From positions 310,001 through 374,000 of the forward strand of contig NZ_CP014228.1 of NCBI RefSeq assembly GCF_001553565.1: a stretch of DNA of 64,000 nt. The letters are read 5' to 3'. Position numbers and translations under genes: made by a program. The DNA is from Actinomyces radicidentis. Lineage in GTDB: Bacteria > Actinomycetota > Actinomycetes > Actinomycetales > Actinomycetaceae. Under the pieces are notes generated by a model, which was given only the letters and a program-made list of their open reading frames with translations, ran no database searches and was not told where the DNA came from. Positions within the stretch are counted from its first letter, which is position 1. The number at the start of each line of letters is the position of its first letter. Shown one piece after another: positions 55,401 to 63,160 of the stretch.

Positions 55401-56593
55401 CAGGCGCGCAGCTGGGCGGTGCGGCGGGCACGGTAGGAGCGGTCGGCGTCGGGCTCGTCCCGCTGGGCGAGGGCGGCGAGCTCCTCGTCGGGGGTCGGCG
55501 CCTCCCCCGGCTCCGTGCCGCGGGTGCGGTCCTCGTGGGCGGTGTCGCGGCGGCGGCCGGTGCCGCGCAGGCCGAGGTAGGACGCGCGGCGGTGGCGCAC
55601 GCGCGCGGCGGGGACGAGGACGACGCGGTGGCCGGCGAGGCGCGCGGCGCGGGAGAGCTCGAGGCCGTCGCCGAAGGGGCCGAAGGCGGGCGAGGGGCCG
55701 CCGACCTCGTCCCAGAAGGTCTGGCGCACGAGGACGCCCGCGGTGCCGACGGCGAGGACGTCGGAGCGCTCGTCGAGCTGCCCCTGGTCGATCTCGCCGT
55801 CGACGACGTCGATGGCGCGGCGGGCGGAGCGGGTGGTCCGCAGGCCCGCCTCGAGGAGCCGGGTCGGGTCGTCCCAGTCGACCTGCTTGGGACCGAGGAC
55901 GGCGGCCGAGGGGCTCACGGCCGCCGTGGTGACGAGGCGCTCGAGGCAGTCGGGCTCGGGGGCGGCGTCGTCGTGGAGGAGCCAGAGCCAGGCGGTGGAC
56001 GGGGCCCCGTCCACGCCGGGGCCGGTCGAGGCGTTGTCGTCGGCGGCTCCTGCTCCGTGGCGCCGGGCCTCGGAGCGGGTGATGGGCGAGCGGGCGCCGG
56101 CGGGGCCGTCGAGGCGGCCCGTGTCGCGCCGGTCGCCCAGCGGGCCGAGCCGCAGGCGGCGGTGAGGCTGCTCGTCGACGCCCTCCGAGCGGCGGCCGGG
56201 AGCGAGCGCAGCGGTGGGGACGGAGGTGGACCCGCCGGCGCGGCGGTGCGTGCGACGGCGGTTGCCCTCGGCGACGAGCTCGCCGTAGAGCGCGAGCCCG
56301 CGGTTGACGGCGTCGCCGAAGGTGGCGGCCTCGGGGGCGCGGACGATGCGGACGTCGGTGACGGCGTCGAGGCCGGAGTCGTTGACGGACTCCTCGACGG
56401 GCGTGCCGTCGCCCAGTCCGTTGGCGCGGGAGCAGACGTCGACCAGGAGGACGACGTCAGGGGGGAGGGTCTGGCGGGCGACGGCTCCGAGCGTGCGGCG
56501 CAGGTACGGGGTCGTGCCCGCGGTGACGATGACCGCGAGGGTCTCGGCGAGGAGGGCGGGACCGGCGAGGCTCGAGGCGCTCGCCGGGGTCAT
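52445..56593 (-). CDS. Large membrane glycosyltransferase (GT2 family)
   Basis: A 1382-residue protein. The N-terminal GT-A domain (about 18-370) has VIVTAGTTPYLRRTL, the metal-binding-like WLLHDDAAPEP (D208, D209) and a family-2 body. Around 14 hydrophobic segments follow. Two insertions stand out: an Arg/Gly-rich stretch at about 108-200 inside the catalytic domain, and an acidic one of ~120 residues encoded near 54170-54530 between helices. The family occurs next to whiB2 and DUF5719 in actinobacteria. It probably transfers a sugar to a cell-envelope polymer; the exact product is not known. ATG 56593 overlaps the whiB stop. Confidence 0.88.
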   Translation of the reverse strand: MTPASASSLAGPALLAETLAVIVTAGTTPYLRRTLGAVARQTLPPDVVLLVDVCSRANGLGDGTPVEESVNDSGLDAVTDVRIVRAPEAATFGDAVNRGLALYGELVAEGNRRRTHRRAGGSTSVPTAALAPGRRSEGVDEQPHRRLRLGPLGDRRDTGRLDGPAGARSPITRSEARRHGAGAADDNASTGPGVDGAPSTAWLWLLHDDAAPEPDCLERLVTTAAVSPSAAVLGPKQVDWDDPTRLLEAGLRTTRSARRAIDVVDGEIDQGQLDERSDVLAVGTAGVLVRQTFWDEVGGPSPAFGPFGDGLELSRAARLAGHRVVLVPAARVRHRRASYLGLRGTGRRRDTAHEDRTRGTEPGEAPTPDEELAALAQRDEPDADRSYRARRTAQLRAWATFSNRPLTLLLPWVLLLGLLRSLWRLVAKEPALAHDETAAAWAALRSARTIRQGRRRLHALRTVPRSVLSELYATPAEIRAARRDVARQEHERLGRAAAPSELELRELAAGRRRRRRVLGTTLVITAALGLAGTSRVLATRLVTGGALTRVGQDWHELWATAWGTWVPSGDGYPSAMNPLLAIIAVPVAVVRRLGLTGDDLVHAVLVLGVPLAALGAWYAAGTITRRTSLRAWAALTWALSPTLLLSLGQGRLPAVLVHLVLPWALTALSRAVGADRRDVVLSGLVGAHHASAEEKAELDRFASERVEDLAHLGEEPDDGSTAAGAGTDDAAPSDTPSSVAAPDSAAPSECSDADALAPDAASDVVAPEHDAGTSRSSRTDLGAGPVDDDPATPVLDDAEGVVVAATTAHGAAVRAAATEQYGPGSAAAAALAGLLLCLVVAAEPATAPLLLLLLAGLALTARRTATRLLLTAVPVVLTAAPAWARAWELTGSGRAWDEGVRYLLTEAGAPVAASAPSSVELLLGSPVDLDALAPSPTVSLVIKAALVGTPVLAVLGLLLSGHRGHRARTGALLTVAGLALAAVAVRVTTAVGTAPDGTGEVLVRAWPGTGLSLALAGMIASALAAGDAARSALVRHRVGWRHVILGVLGTACLLVPLAVGGAWAAQAARSTAMGADAELMALRPASRAVPLIAEDIASSRTSGRVLLLSSDGDSLTATLRRGDGTRLVDALPDVLTAQRRERVDEDADGSLTGTGSYQGSATSDPALDGTVPTVLTDSADASLADAVARATSGQDPDAAADLAAHDVAVVVLASRSGDETTATARTGLDSTEGLGQLATTSTGTSWRVQPATGEPARAALVTGASGGAQAATTTVSTRGSSAGRITAELPAADDGDDRDLVLAERADPGWRATLDGRDLASTTAPGGASGAWRQAFAVPAEGGRLVLTHDDGEQHILAPAIWASWAVVALAALPLRRRRTTA

Positions 56594-56907
56594 ACCGCGC
56601 GGCGCTTGAGCTTGCGGCGCTCGCGCTCGGACAGGCCGCCCCAGATGCCGAAGCGCTCGTCGTTGGCGAGGGCGTACTCGAGGCACTCCTCGCGGACCTC
56701 GCAGGTGGCGCAGACGCGCTTGGCCTCGCGGGTCGAGCCGCCCTTCTCGGGGAAGAAGGCCTCCGGGTCGGTCTGCGCGCACAGGGCGCGCTCCTGCCAC
56801 GCGAGCGGGCCCTCGTCGACCTCGTCACCGCCGAAGAGGAGCAGCAGTGCCTCGTCGTCGGCGTCATCGGTCCTGGTGATCGGACCGTCGCCGAGGATGT
56901 TCCACAC
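56590..56907 (-). CDS. whiB: WhiB family transcriptional regulator (WhiB2-like)
   Basis: A 105-residue iron-sulfur regulator. The [4Fe-4S] ligands are C43, C66, C69 and C75. GIWGG (87-91) and the Arg/Lys tail ERERRKLKRRAV are the DNA-binding parts. The sequence around DPEAFFPEKGGSTREAKRVC is close to WhiB2/WhmD, a regulator of division and septation. GTG 56907 with AAGGGA at 56915-56920 is the best start. The stop overlaps the glycosyltransferase start (ATGA), so the two are translationally coupled. Confidence 0.94.
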   Translation of the reverse strand: MWNILGDGPITRTDDADDEALLLLFGGDEVDEGPLAWQERALCAQTDPEAFFPEKGGSTREAKRVCATCEVREECLEYALANDERFGIWGGLSERERRKLKRRAV

Positions 56908-56952
56908 GATGGCGTCCCTTCGAGCTGTCTTCTGCTTACCAGTGGAAATTAC

Positions 56953-57084
56953 ACGGGTGTAGGACGGGTGAGTCAAGCCGGGCGGGTCGATTTCACCCAC
57001 TTGTGACGATTCCGCATCATGATGCGGTTTCAAGAGGGTGAAGTGAGACCCGCACCACGTGCGACGGGTGAAGTCGGACGGGTG
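56953..57084. promoter_or_regulatory. Repeat-rich regulatory region upstream of whiB
   Basis: Within 132 bases there are four copies of ACGGGTG (56953, 56964, 57064, 57078), two of GGGTGAAGT (57036, 57066) and an inverted TTCACCC (56992). Two of the ACGGGTG copies are exactly 11 bases apart. The region separates divergent whiB and TIGR03089 genes and is a candidate operator for either promoter. Confidence 0.55.
57012..57027. promoter_or_regulatory. Perfect 16-bp palindrome in the whiB upstream region
   Basis: CCGCATCATGATGCGG is its own reverse complement and is centred about 112 bases upstream of the whiB start. A dimeric regulator could bind it. Confidence 0.55.
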
Positions 57085-57194
57085 CGCGCCCCTGGCAAGG
57101 GCGACGCCCGACGGTCCGCAGCAGCATTCTCACGACTCCTCGCGAGCCCCGTCCCGGCGGTCCGGCAGCCGGTCGCTTCTGCTTGGATGGCGCC

Positions 57195-57926
57195 ATGACC
57201 GACGCCCTCGCAACGATCCTCCCGCAGCACTCCGACGCCGACCGCCCCTGGCTCGTCTGGTACGCACCCGGGGAGCGAGTCGAGTTCTCGGGGCGCGTCC
57301 TGGCCATGTGGGAGGCCAAGACGGCGGGTTTCATCACAGTTGAGTCACGACCTGGCGCCCCGGTGCACGTGGGGCTGCCCGTCCACTGGCGCACGGTCAC
57401 CTGGTGCGCTGGGGCCTGGGCCGCCGGATCGCCCGTCCTCCTCACCGACGGCCCGACCGCCGACTCGCTCGTCGAGGCGGGCGACGAGCCCGCGGGCCTG
57501 TCCGTCGCGATGGACGCGGCGCTCCTGAGCGAGGAGGCCGACGCGCAGGCCCTCGTGCCGGCCGCGTCCCTGGCCGTGCGCTGGCCTGGCGAGCTGCCGC
57601 CGCTGGTCCTCGACGGCCTCGCGGACCTCATGGTCCACCCGGACAGCTTCTCGGGCCCGGCGGTGCCCGGCTCCGCCGCGGCCGTCCTGGAGGCCGCCGA
57701 GGGCGCTGCGCGGCCCGTCAGCCGGGACGAGCTGGCGGAGGGGCTGCGCCCGGTCACCGTCCGGCCCTGCGCGAGGGCCGTGACGGTCCGGGAGTCGGAG
57801 CCGCTCGAGGCCGTGCGCGGGGTGCTCGCCGCGTGGCGGGCGGGCCTCACGGCGGTCCTTCTCTCCCCCGACGCCGACGACGCGCTGGCCGCGACGGCGG
57901 CGCGGCAGGAGGGCGCTGACGTCTGA
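57195..57926 (+). CDS. TIGR03089 family protein
   Basis: A 243-residue actinobacterial protein of unknown function. The phrase LVWYAPGERVEFSGRVLAMW resembles the N-terminal part of AMP-binding enzymes, a resemblance typical of TIGR03089, but the AMP-forming catalytic motifs are absent. ATG 57195 is preferred over an in-frame TTG at 57183. It is divergent from whiB and ends 53 bases before convergent manA. Confidence 0.85.
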   Translation: MTDALATILPQHSDADRPWLVWYAPGERVEFSGRVLAMWEAKTAGFITVESRPGAPVHVGLPVHWRTVTWCAGAWAAGSPVLLTDGPTADSLVEAGDEPAGLSVAMDAALLSEEADAQALVPAASLAVRWPGELPPLVLDGLADLMVHPDSFSGPAVPGSAAAVLEAAEGAARPVSRDELAEGLRPVTVRPCARAVTVRESEPLEAVRGVLAAWRAGLTAVLLSPDADDALAATAARQEGADV

Positions 57927-57979
57927 GCGAGAGCCGCAGTGCCGACGCCCACTCCGACGGCGGTACCGCGCTGGCCGGA

Positions 57980-59170
57980 TCAGGGCACGTCGGCCTGAAC
58001 GACGGTTCCGCGCCCCTCGAGCGCAAGGGTGCGCTCGTCCGCACCGACGAAGACCGCCTGCCCGCGGCGCAGCGGCAGGGAGCCGATCGGCGTCGTCACC
58101 TTCACCTCGCCGTCGAGGCAGAGGAGGAGGCGGGGCCCGCGACCGGGCACCTGGACGCGGCCGTCCTCGGGGACGACGTCGGTGACGAGGAGCTCGAAGT
58201 CGTCGACGGGGGCGTAGTAGGCGCGGGTCGCGCGCGAGAGGTACTCCGGGGCGGGGCGCACCGGCGGGGCCGCGACGTAGTCGACGCAGGCGAGCATCTC
58301 GGGGACGTCGACGCGCTTGACGGTGAGGCCGGCGCGCAGGACGTTGTCCGAGGAGGCCATGATCTCGACGCCGAGGCCGGAGACGTAGGCGTGGACGGAC
58401 CCTGCGGGGACGAAGAGGGCCTCGCCCGGGCGCAGGGTCACCGGATTGAGGAGGAGGGCGGCCGCGAGACCCGGGTCGCCGGGGAAGGCGTCGGACATCG
58501 CGATGGCATTCGCGTCGACGCGCGGCGAGGGTGACTCCCCCGCGGCGAGGCGCGCGGCGAGCTCGGCGACGAGGTCGGCGACCTCATCGCCCGTGGGTCG
58601 CGTCGCGTCCTGGACGAGGTCCGTGAAGACCTGCCGGATGCCGAAGCGCGTCGGGTTGAGGCGCAAGGTCCGGCGCATCCGCCGCGCCAGCGGCGACTCG
58701 AGCCCGACGAGGACCTCCCCGACGCGCCGCGGCGCGCGGAAGCCCGCGACCGCCTCGAAGGTCTCCAGGGCGAGGACCATCTCCGGCTTGTGGTTGGAGT
58801 CCTTGTAGTTGCGGTCGGGGGCGTCCGGCGCGAGGCCGGCGCGGTTCTCGCGCGCGTAGCCCTCACCGGCCTGCTCGAGGGAGGGGTGGACCTGGAGGGA
58901 GAGGGCCCGAGCGGGCGCGATGAGCTTGAGGAGGAAGGGCAGCTGCGGACCGAAGCGCCGAACGACGTCCTCACCGAGGAGCCGCTCGGGCGCGGAGTCG
59001 ATGAGGGCCTCCAGGGTGCGCCCGCCCTGGACACGGGTGGGGCCGGCGGGGTGCGAGCCGAACCACTGCTCGGCCCAGGGGCGCCCGTCCGCGGGCACGC
59101 CGAGGAGGTCCGGGATCGCGTCGGGCGCGCCCCACGCGTACTCCTGCCTGGCGCCTTCGAGTCTCTCCAT
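57980..59170 (-). CDS. manA: Mannose-6-phosphate isomerase, class I
   Basis: A 396-residue type I phosphomannose isomerase interconverting fructose-6-phosphate and mannose-6-phosphate. Zinc ligands are in LSLQVHPS (Gln and His), the glutamate of KPEM, and the histidine in [12 protein letters not shown]; the C-terminal half is a cupin. It feeds mannose into GDP-mannose and surface glycan synthesis. ATG 59170 matches the family N terminus ([14 protein letters not shown]). It is divergent from rmlA. Confidence 0.95.
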   Translation of the reverse strand: MERLEGARQEYAWGAPDAIPDLLGVPADGRPWAEQWFGSHPAGPTRVQGGRTLEALIDSAPERLLGEDVVRRFGPQLPFLLKLIAPARALSLQVHPSLEQAGEGYARENRAGLAPDAPDRNYKDSNHKPEMVLALETFEAVAGFRAPRRVGEVLVGLESPLARRMRRTLRLNPTRFGIRQVFTDLVQDATRPTGDEVADLVAELAARLAAGESPSPRVDANAIAMSDAFPGDPGLAAALLLNPVTLRPGEALFVPAGSVHAYVSGLGVEIMASSDNVLRAGLTVKRVDVPEMLACVDYVAAPPVRPAPEYLSRATRAYYAPVDDFELLVTDVVPEDGRVQVPGRGPRLLLCLDGEVKVTTPIGSLPLRRGQAVFVGADERTLALEGRGTVVQADVP

Positions 59171-59300
59171 GAGGGCGACGGTACCGGCAGGCGGCCGACC
59201 CCGCTCGGAGGCGGCCCCAGGGCGGCGGGCGGACATGCACTTGGGCACTGGCCGCCCGATAACGCTCGCTCCCAGCCGTCCCATGGGTCAGACTGTTCTC

Positions 59301-60173
59301 ATGCGAGGCATCATCCTGGCCGGCGGTTCCGGCACGCGACTCAACCCGATCACCCTGGGCACCTCGAAGCAGCTGGTCCCCGTCTACGACAAGCCGATGG
59401 TCTACTACCCGCTGAGCACCCTCATGCTCGCAGGCATCCAGGACGTCCTCGTCATCACGACGCCGCACGACGCCGCCAGCTTCCACCGACTCCTCGGCGA
59501 CGGCTCCCAGCTCGGCGTCAACCTCTCCTACGCCGTCCAGGAGGTCCCCAACGGCCTCGCCCAGGCCTTCGTGCTCGGCGCGGACTTCATCGGTGACGAC
59601 GCGGCGGCCCTCGTCCTCGGCGACAACATCTTCTACGGCCCCGGCATGGGCACCCAGCTCCGTCGCCACACCGATCCCGCCGGCGGCGTCGTCTACGCCT
59701 ACCAGGTGGCTGACCCCACCGCCTACGGCGTCGTCGAGTTCGACGAGAACAACAAGGCGATCTCCATCGAGGAGAAGCCCGCTCACCCGAAGTCCGACTA
59801 CGCCGTCCCCGGCCTGTACTTCTACGACAACGACGTCGTCGAGATCGCCAAGAACCTCGAGCCCTCGGCCCGAGGCGAGTACGAGATCACCGACGTCAAC
59901 CGCGTCTACCTGGAGGCCGGGCGGCTTGAGGTCGAGGTCCTCCCCCGCGGCACGGCCTGGCTCGACACCGGCACCTTCGACTCCCTCGCGGACGCCACGA
60001 GCTTCGTGCGCACCATCCAGCACCGTCAGGGCCTCAACATCGGCTGCCCCGAGGAGATCGCCTGGCGCAACGGCTTCATCGACGACGAGGGCCTGCGCCA
60101 GCGCGCCGAGCCGCTCGTCAAGTCCGGCTACGGCGAGTACCTCCTCGACCTGCTCGACCGCGGCCGGCGCTGA
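59301..60173 (+). CDS. rmlA: Glucose-1-phosphate thymidylyltransferase
   Basis: A 290-residue RmlA that makes dTDP-glucose from dTTP and glucose-1-phosphate, the first step of dTDP-rhamnose synthesis. Motifs: [15 protein letters not shown] (4-18), [38 protein letters not shown] and [10 protein letters not shown]. No strong RBS is seen; ATG 59283 is an in-frame alternative six codons upstream. rmlB, rmlC and rmlD are not in this window. Confidence 0.96.
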   Translation: MRGIILAGGSGTRLNPITLGTSKQLVPVYDKPMVYYPLSTLMLAGIQDVLVITTPHDAASFHRLLGDGSQLGVNLSYAVQEVPNGLAQAFVLGADFIGDDAAALVLGDNIFYGPGMGTQLRRHTDPAGGVVYAYQVADPTAYGVVEFDENNKAISIEEKPAHPKSDYAVPGLYFYDNDVVEIAKNLEPSARGEYEITDVNRVYLEAGRLEVEVLPRGTAWLDTGTFDSLADATSFVRTIQHRQGLNIGCPEEIAWRNGFIDDEGLRQRAEPLVKSGYGEYLLDLLDRGRR

Positions 60174-60188
60174 GATGCCGCGCAGCGT

Positions 60189-60227
60189 GCTGCGGCGGAC
60201 CAGGCCGCGCACCGAACGCGCCGCAGC
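60189..60227 (+). terminator. Possible terminator after rmlA
   Basis: A 9-bp perfect stem (GCTGCGGCG with CGCCGCAGC) spans a 21-base loop, 15 bases after the rmlA stop. The loop is long, so this is tentative. Confidence 0.4.
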
Positions 60228-60288
60228 CCCTCAGCATCGTCGCAGGTGCGCAGGAGCTAGCACGATCGTTCAGATTCCCGTAGGCTAG

Positions 60289-60302
60289 GTTCGTTTTCGA
60301 AC
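60289..60302. promoter_or_regulatory. Inverted repeat upstream of the phosphocholine cluster
   Basis: GTTCGTTTTCGAAC (5-bp arms, four-base spacer) lies 36 bases before the ATG of the wHTH-LicC-LicA gene. TAGGCTAGGTT just upstream could be a -10 region. The encoded winged helix at the N terminus could in principle bind here, a speculative idea. Confidence 0.35.
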
Positions 60303-60337
60303 ACCGACCACCGACGGCGATCCCGAACGGATGACCG

Positions 60338-62128
60338 ATGCCCACGAGTCTCAGCGAGCCCCAGTTCACCGTCCTCAACACCCTGCGCACGGCCGCCTCA
60401 CCCCTGACCCAGCGGCAGCTCGAACGCAGCACGCCCCTGTCACTGGGCACTGTCAACGCCACCGTGCGCGAGCTGGAGGCGCTCGGGCTCGTCAGCGACC
60501 GGAGCATCACCGAGGCAGGCCTCCAGGCGCTGGCCCCCTACCGGGTGGACAACGCCATCATCCTGGCGGCCGGCCTGTCCAGCCGCTTCGCCCCCATCTC
60601 CTACGAGCGCCCCAAGGGCACCCTCCGCGTCCGCGGGGAGGTCCTCATCGAGCGCCAGATCGAGCAGCTCCGTGACGCCGGCATCGAGGACGTCACCGTC
60701 GTCGTGGGCTACAAGAAGGAGCACTACTTCCACCTCGTCGAGAAGTACGGCGTGTCCCTCGTCGTCAACAAGGAGTACGCCAGCCGCAACAACAACGGCT
60801 CCCTGTGGCTCGTGCGCGAGCAGCTGGGAAACACCTACGTGTGCTCCTCGGACGACTACTTCACCGAGAACCCCTTCGAGGACCACGTCTACCACGCCTA
60901 CTACTCCGCGCAGTACGCCTCGGGCCCCACCGACGAGTGGTGCCTGACCACCGGGCCCGGAGGACGGATCACCGGGGCGACCATCGGCGGTGCCGACGCC
61001 TGGACGATGCTCGGTCACGTCTACTTCGACCGCACCTTCTCCAGGACGTTCCGCACCATCCTCGAGTCGGTCTACGACCGCCCCGAGACGGCACCGCTGC
61101 TGTGGGAGTCGATCTACCTCGCCCACATCAAGGATCTCGACATGGCGATGCGGCCGTACCCGGCCGGCGTCATCAACGAGTTCGACTCCCTGGACGACCT
61201 GCGCGGCTTCGACCCCCACTTCATGGAGAACCTCGACTCGGAGGTCTTCAGCACCATCAGCTCCGCCCTCGGGTGCGACAAGAGCGAGATCACGGACTTC
61301 TTCCCGCTGAAGCAGGGCATCACCAACCTGTCGTGCCACTTCCGCGTCGGGGACGAGGAGTACGTCTACCGCCACCCCGGCGCCGGCACCGACAAGATGG
61401 TTGACCGCACCGCCGAGCTCGAGGCCCTTGAGCTCGCCCGGAGCATCGGCATCGATCGGACGTACGTGGCTGGCAGCCCCAGCAGGGGCTGGAAGATCTC
61501 CCGGTTCGTGCCCGAGGCTCGTAACCTCGACGTGCGGGACGACAACCAGCTGCGCACCGCGATGGGCATGTGCCGGACGCTGCACTCCTGCGGCCGCCGC
61601 CTGGAGCGCACCTTCGACTTCATCACTGAGGGACTTCGCTATGAGTCTCTCCTGCGGGAGCACGGTCCCATCGACGTGCCCGGGTACGACGACCTGCGCA
61701 CGAGGGTCCTGCGTCTGAAGTCCCGTGCCGACGCCGACGAGCACGGCCTCGACCTCGTCCCCAGCCACAACGACTTCTTCCCCCCGAACTTCCTCGTCGC
61801 CCCCGACGGGCGTATCGACCTCATCGACTGGGAGTACGCAGGGATGTCCGACGGTGCCGCCGACTTCGCGACGATGGTGGTGTGCACGCCCGAGATGGAC
61901 GAGGAGAGGATCGAGACCGCTCTGGGCTTCTACTTCCAGCGCTCCCCCACGGCGGACGAACGTCGTCACTTCCGCGCCTACGTCGTCCTCGCGGGCTGGT
62001 GCTGGTACGTCTGGGCCCTTGCCAAGGAGGCCGAGGGGGACGACGTCGGAGAGTGGCTCCTGACCTACTACCGCCACGCCCACGAGCACCTCGACAGGCT
62101 CCTGGCTGAGTACGAGGACGAGGCCTGA
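60338..62128 (+). CDS. Winged-helix, phosphocholine cytidylyltransferase and choline kinase fusion (LicC-LicA type)
   Basis: A 596-residue three-part protein. Residues 1-70 form a winged helix-turn-helix (QFTVLNTLRTAASPLTQRQL and ATVRELEALGLVSD). Residues ~72-290 are a nucleotidyltransferase with AAGLSSRF and RPKG, as in LicC. Residues ~310-596 are an aminoglycoside/choline kinase with SHNDFFPPN (H477, D479, N484) and LIDWEYAGMSDGA, as in LicA. The pathway is choline to phosphocholine to CDP-choline. A LicB-like transporter starts one base after its stop and licD follows. Whether substrate is choline or another amino alcohol cannot be proven from sequence. Confidence 0.9.
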   Translation: MPTSLSEPQFTVLNTLRTAASPLTQRQLERSTPLSLGTVNATVRELEALGLVSDRSITEAGLQALAPYRVDNAIILAAGLSSRFAPISYERPKGTLRVRGEVLIERQIEQLRDAGIEDVTVVVGYKKEHYFHLVEKYGVSLVVNKEYASRNNNGSLWLVREQLGNTYVCSSDDYFTENPFEDHVYHAYYSAQYASGPTDEWCLTTGPGGRITGATIGGADAWTMLGHVYFDRTFSRTFRTILESVYDRPETAPLLWESIYLAHIKDLDMAMRPYPAGVINEFDSLDDLRGFDPHFMENLDSEVFSTISSALGCDKSEITDFFPLKQGITNLSCHFRVGDEEYVYRHPGAGTDKMVDRTAELEALELARSIGIDRTYVAGSPSRGWKISRFVPEARNLDVRDDNQLRTAMGMCRTLHSCGRRLERTFDFITEGLRYESLLREHGPIDVPGYDDLRTRVLRLKSRADADEHGLDLVPSHNDFFPPNFLVAPDGRIDLIDWEYAGMSDGAADFATMVVCTPEMDEERIETALGFYFQRSPTADERRHFRAYVVLAGWCWYVWALAKEAEGDDVGEWLLTYYRHAHEHLDRLLAEYEDEA

Positions 62129-62129
62129 G

Positions 62130-63083
62130 ATGCGCTTCGGACTGATCTCGGGCGCCCTGTGGGGCCTCGACACGGTCATCCTGGGCATCGCGCTCGCGAT
62201 GGCGCCCTTCGTCGGTGGCGGGCACGCAGCGCTGTCAGGCGCCGTGCTGCACGACGTGACCAGCGCCCTCATCCTGCTGGCCTACATGGCTGCCAGAGGC
62301 CGCCTACGGGACACCCTGGTCGCCGTGCGCACGCGCTCAGGACGGGCCGTCATCATCGCGGCCCTGCTCGGAGGACCGGTGGGGATGACCGGCTACCTGC
62401 TGGCGATCAGCAACATCGGCCCCGCCTACACCGCGATCACCTCGACCTTCTACCCGGCCGCGGGCACGGTCCTGGCCTTCTTCGTCCTGGGTGAGCGGAT
62501 GCGCCCCCGGCAGGTCATCGCCCTCGTGACCGCGCTGGCTGCGATCATCGTCATCGGCTGGTCCTCCTCACGGAGCGCTGAGTCCGGTTCCGCGCTCATC
62601 GGGGTCCTCGGCGCCGTGACCTGCGTCCTGGGCTGGGGCTCCGAGGCCGTCCTGCTGACCTGGGGGATGCGTGAGGAGACGATCGACAACGAGACCGCGC
62701 TCCAGATCCGTCAGACGACGTCGGCCCTCGTCTACGTGCTCGTCGTCGCGCCGCTGGGCGGAGCGCTGGGCCTCGCCGGGCGGGCCGTCGCCTCCCCGGC
62801 CACCGCGCTCGTCGCGCTCGCTGCTCTGGCCGGCTCCGCCTCCTACCTCTTCTACTACCGGGCGCTGGGAACGATCGGGGCCTCTCGGGGGATGGCTCTC
62901 AACATCTCCTACTCGGCCTGGGCCGTGCTCTTCGCCCTCCTCCTTCAGGGGACCGTGCCCACTGCCGTGCAGCTCGTGTGCTGCGCCGTCATCCTGGCTG
63001 GGGCCGTCCTCGCGGCGACGCCCCGGTGGTCGCTCCTGTGGTCCCGCCCGTCGCAGCCCTCGTCACCGGCGACCTCCTCCTGA
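62130..63083 (+). CDS. DMT-family transporter, LicB-like (probable choline importer)
   Basis: A 317-residue protein with ten predicted transmembrane helices and two EamA-type halves. The start MRFGLISGALWGLDTVILGI resembles LicB (GLLSGIFWGL). It is one base downstream of the fused LicC-LicA gene and precedes licD, the usual order of a lic cluster, so choline uptake is the likely role. The tail is a short Ser/Pro-rich stretch. Confidence 0.85.
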   Translation: MRFGLISGALWGLDTVILGIALAMAPFVGGGHAALSGAVLHDVTSALILLAYMAARGRLRDTLVAVRTRSGRAVIIAALLGGPVGMTGYLLAISNIGPAYTAITSTFYPAAGTVLAFFVLGERMRPRQVIALVTALAAIIVIGWSSSRSAESGSALIGVLGAVTCVLGWGSEAVLLTWGMREETIDNETALQIRQTTSALVYVLVVAPLGGALGLAGRAVASPATALVALAALAGSASYLFYYRALGTIGASRGMALNISYSAWAVLFALLLQGTVPTAVQLVCCAVILAGAVLAATPRWSLLWSRPSQPSSPATSS

Positions 63084-63160
63084 GGACTCCCGCCACCCGC
63101 TTCATCTGTCCCACCACCGCCGGCTCCGCCTGCCGGCCGCACTCTCACAAGGAGACGCTG

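Noticed and set aside
60338-60420. Phase-variable repeat tract at the start of the lic cluster, as in Haemophilus licA
   Set aside because: No tandem tetranucleotide or homopolymer run is present.
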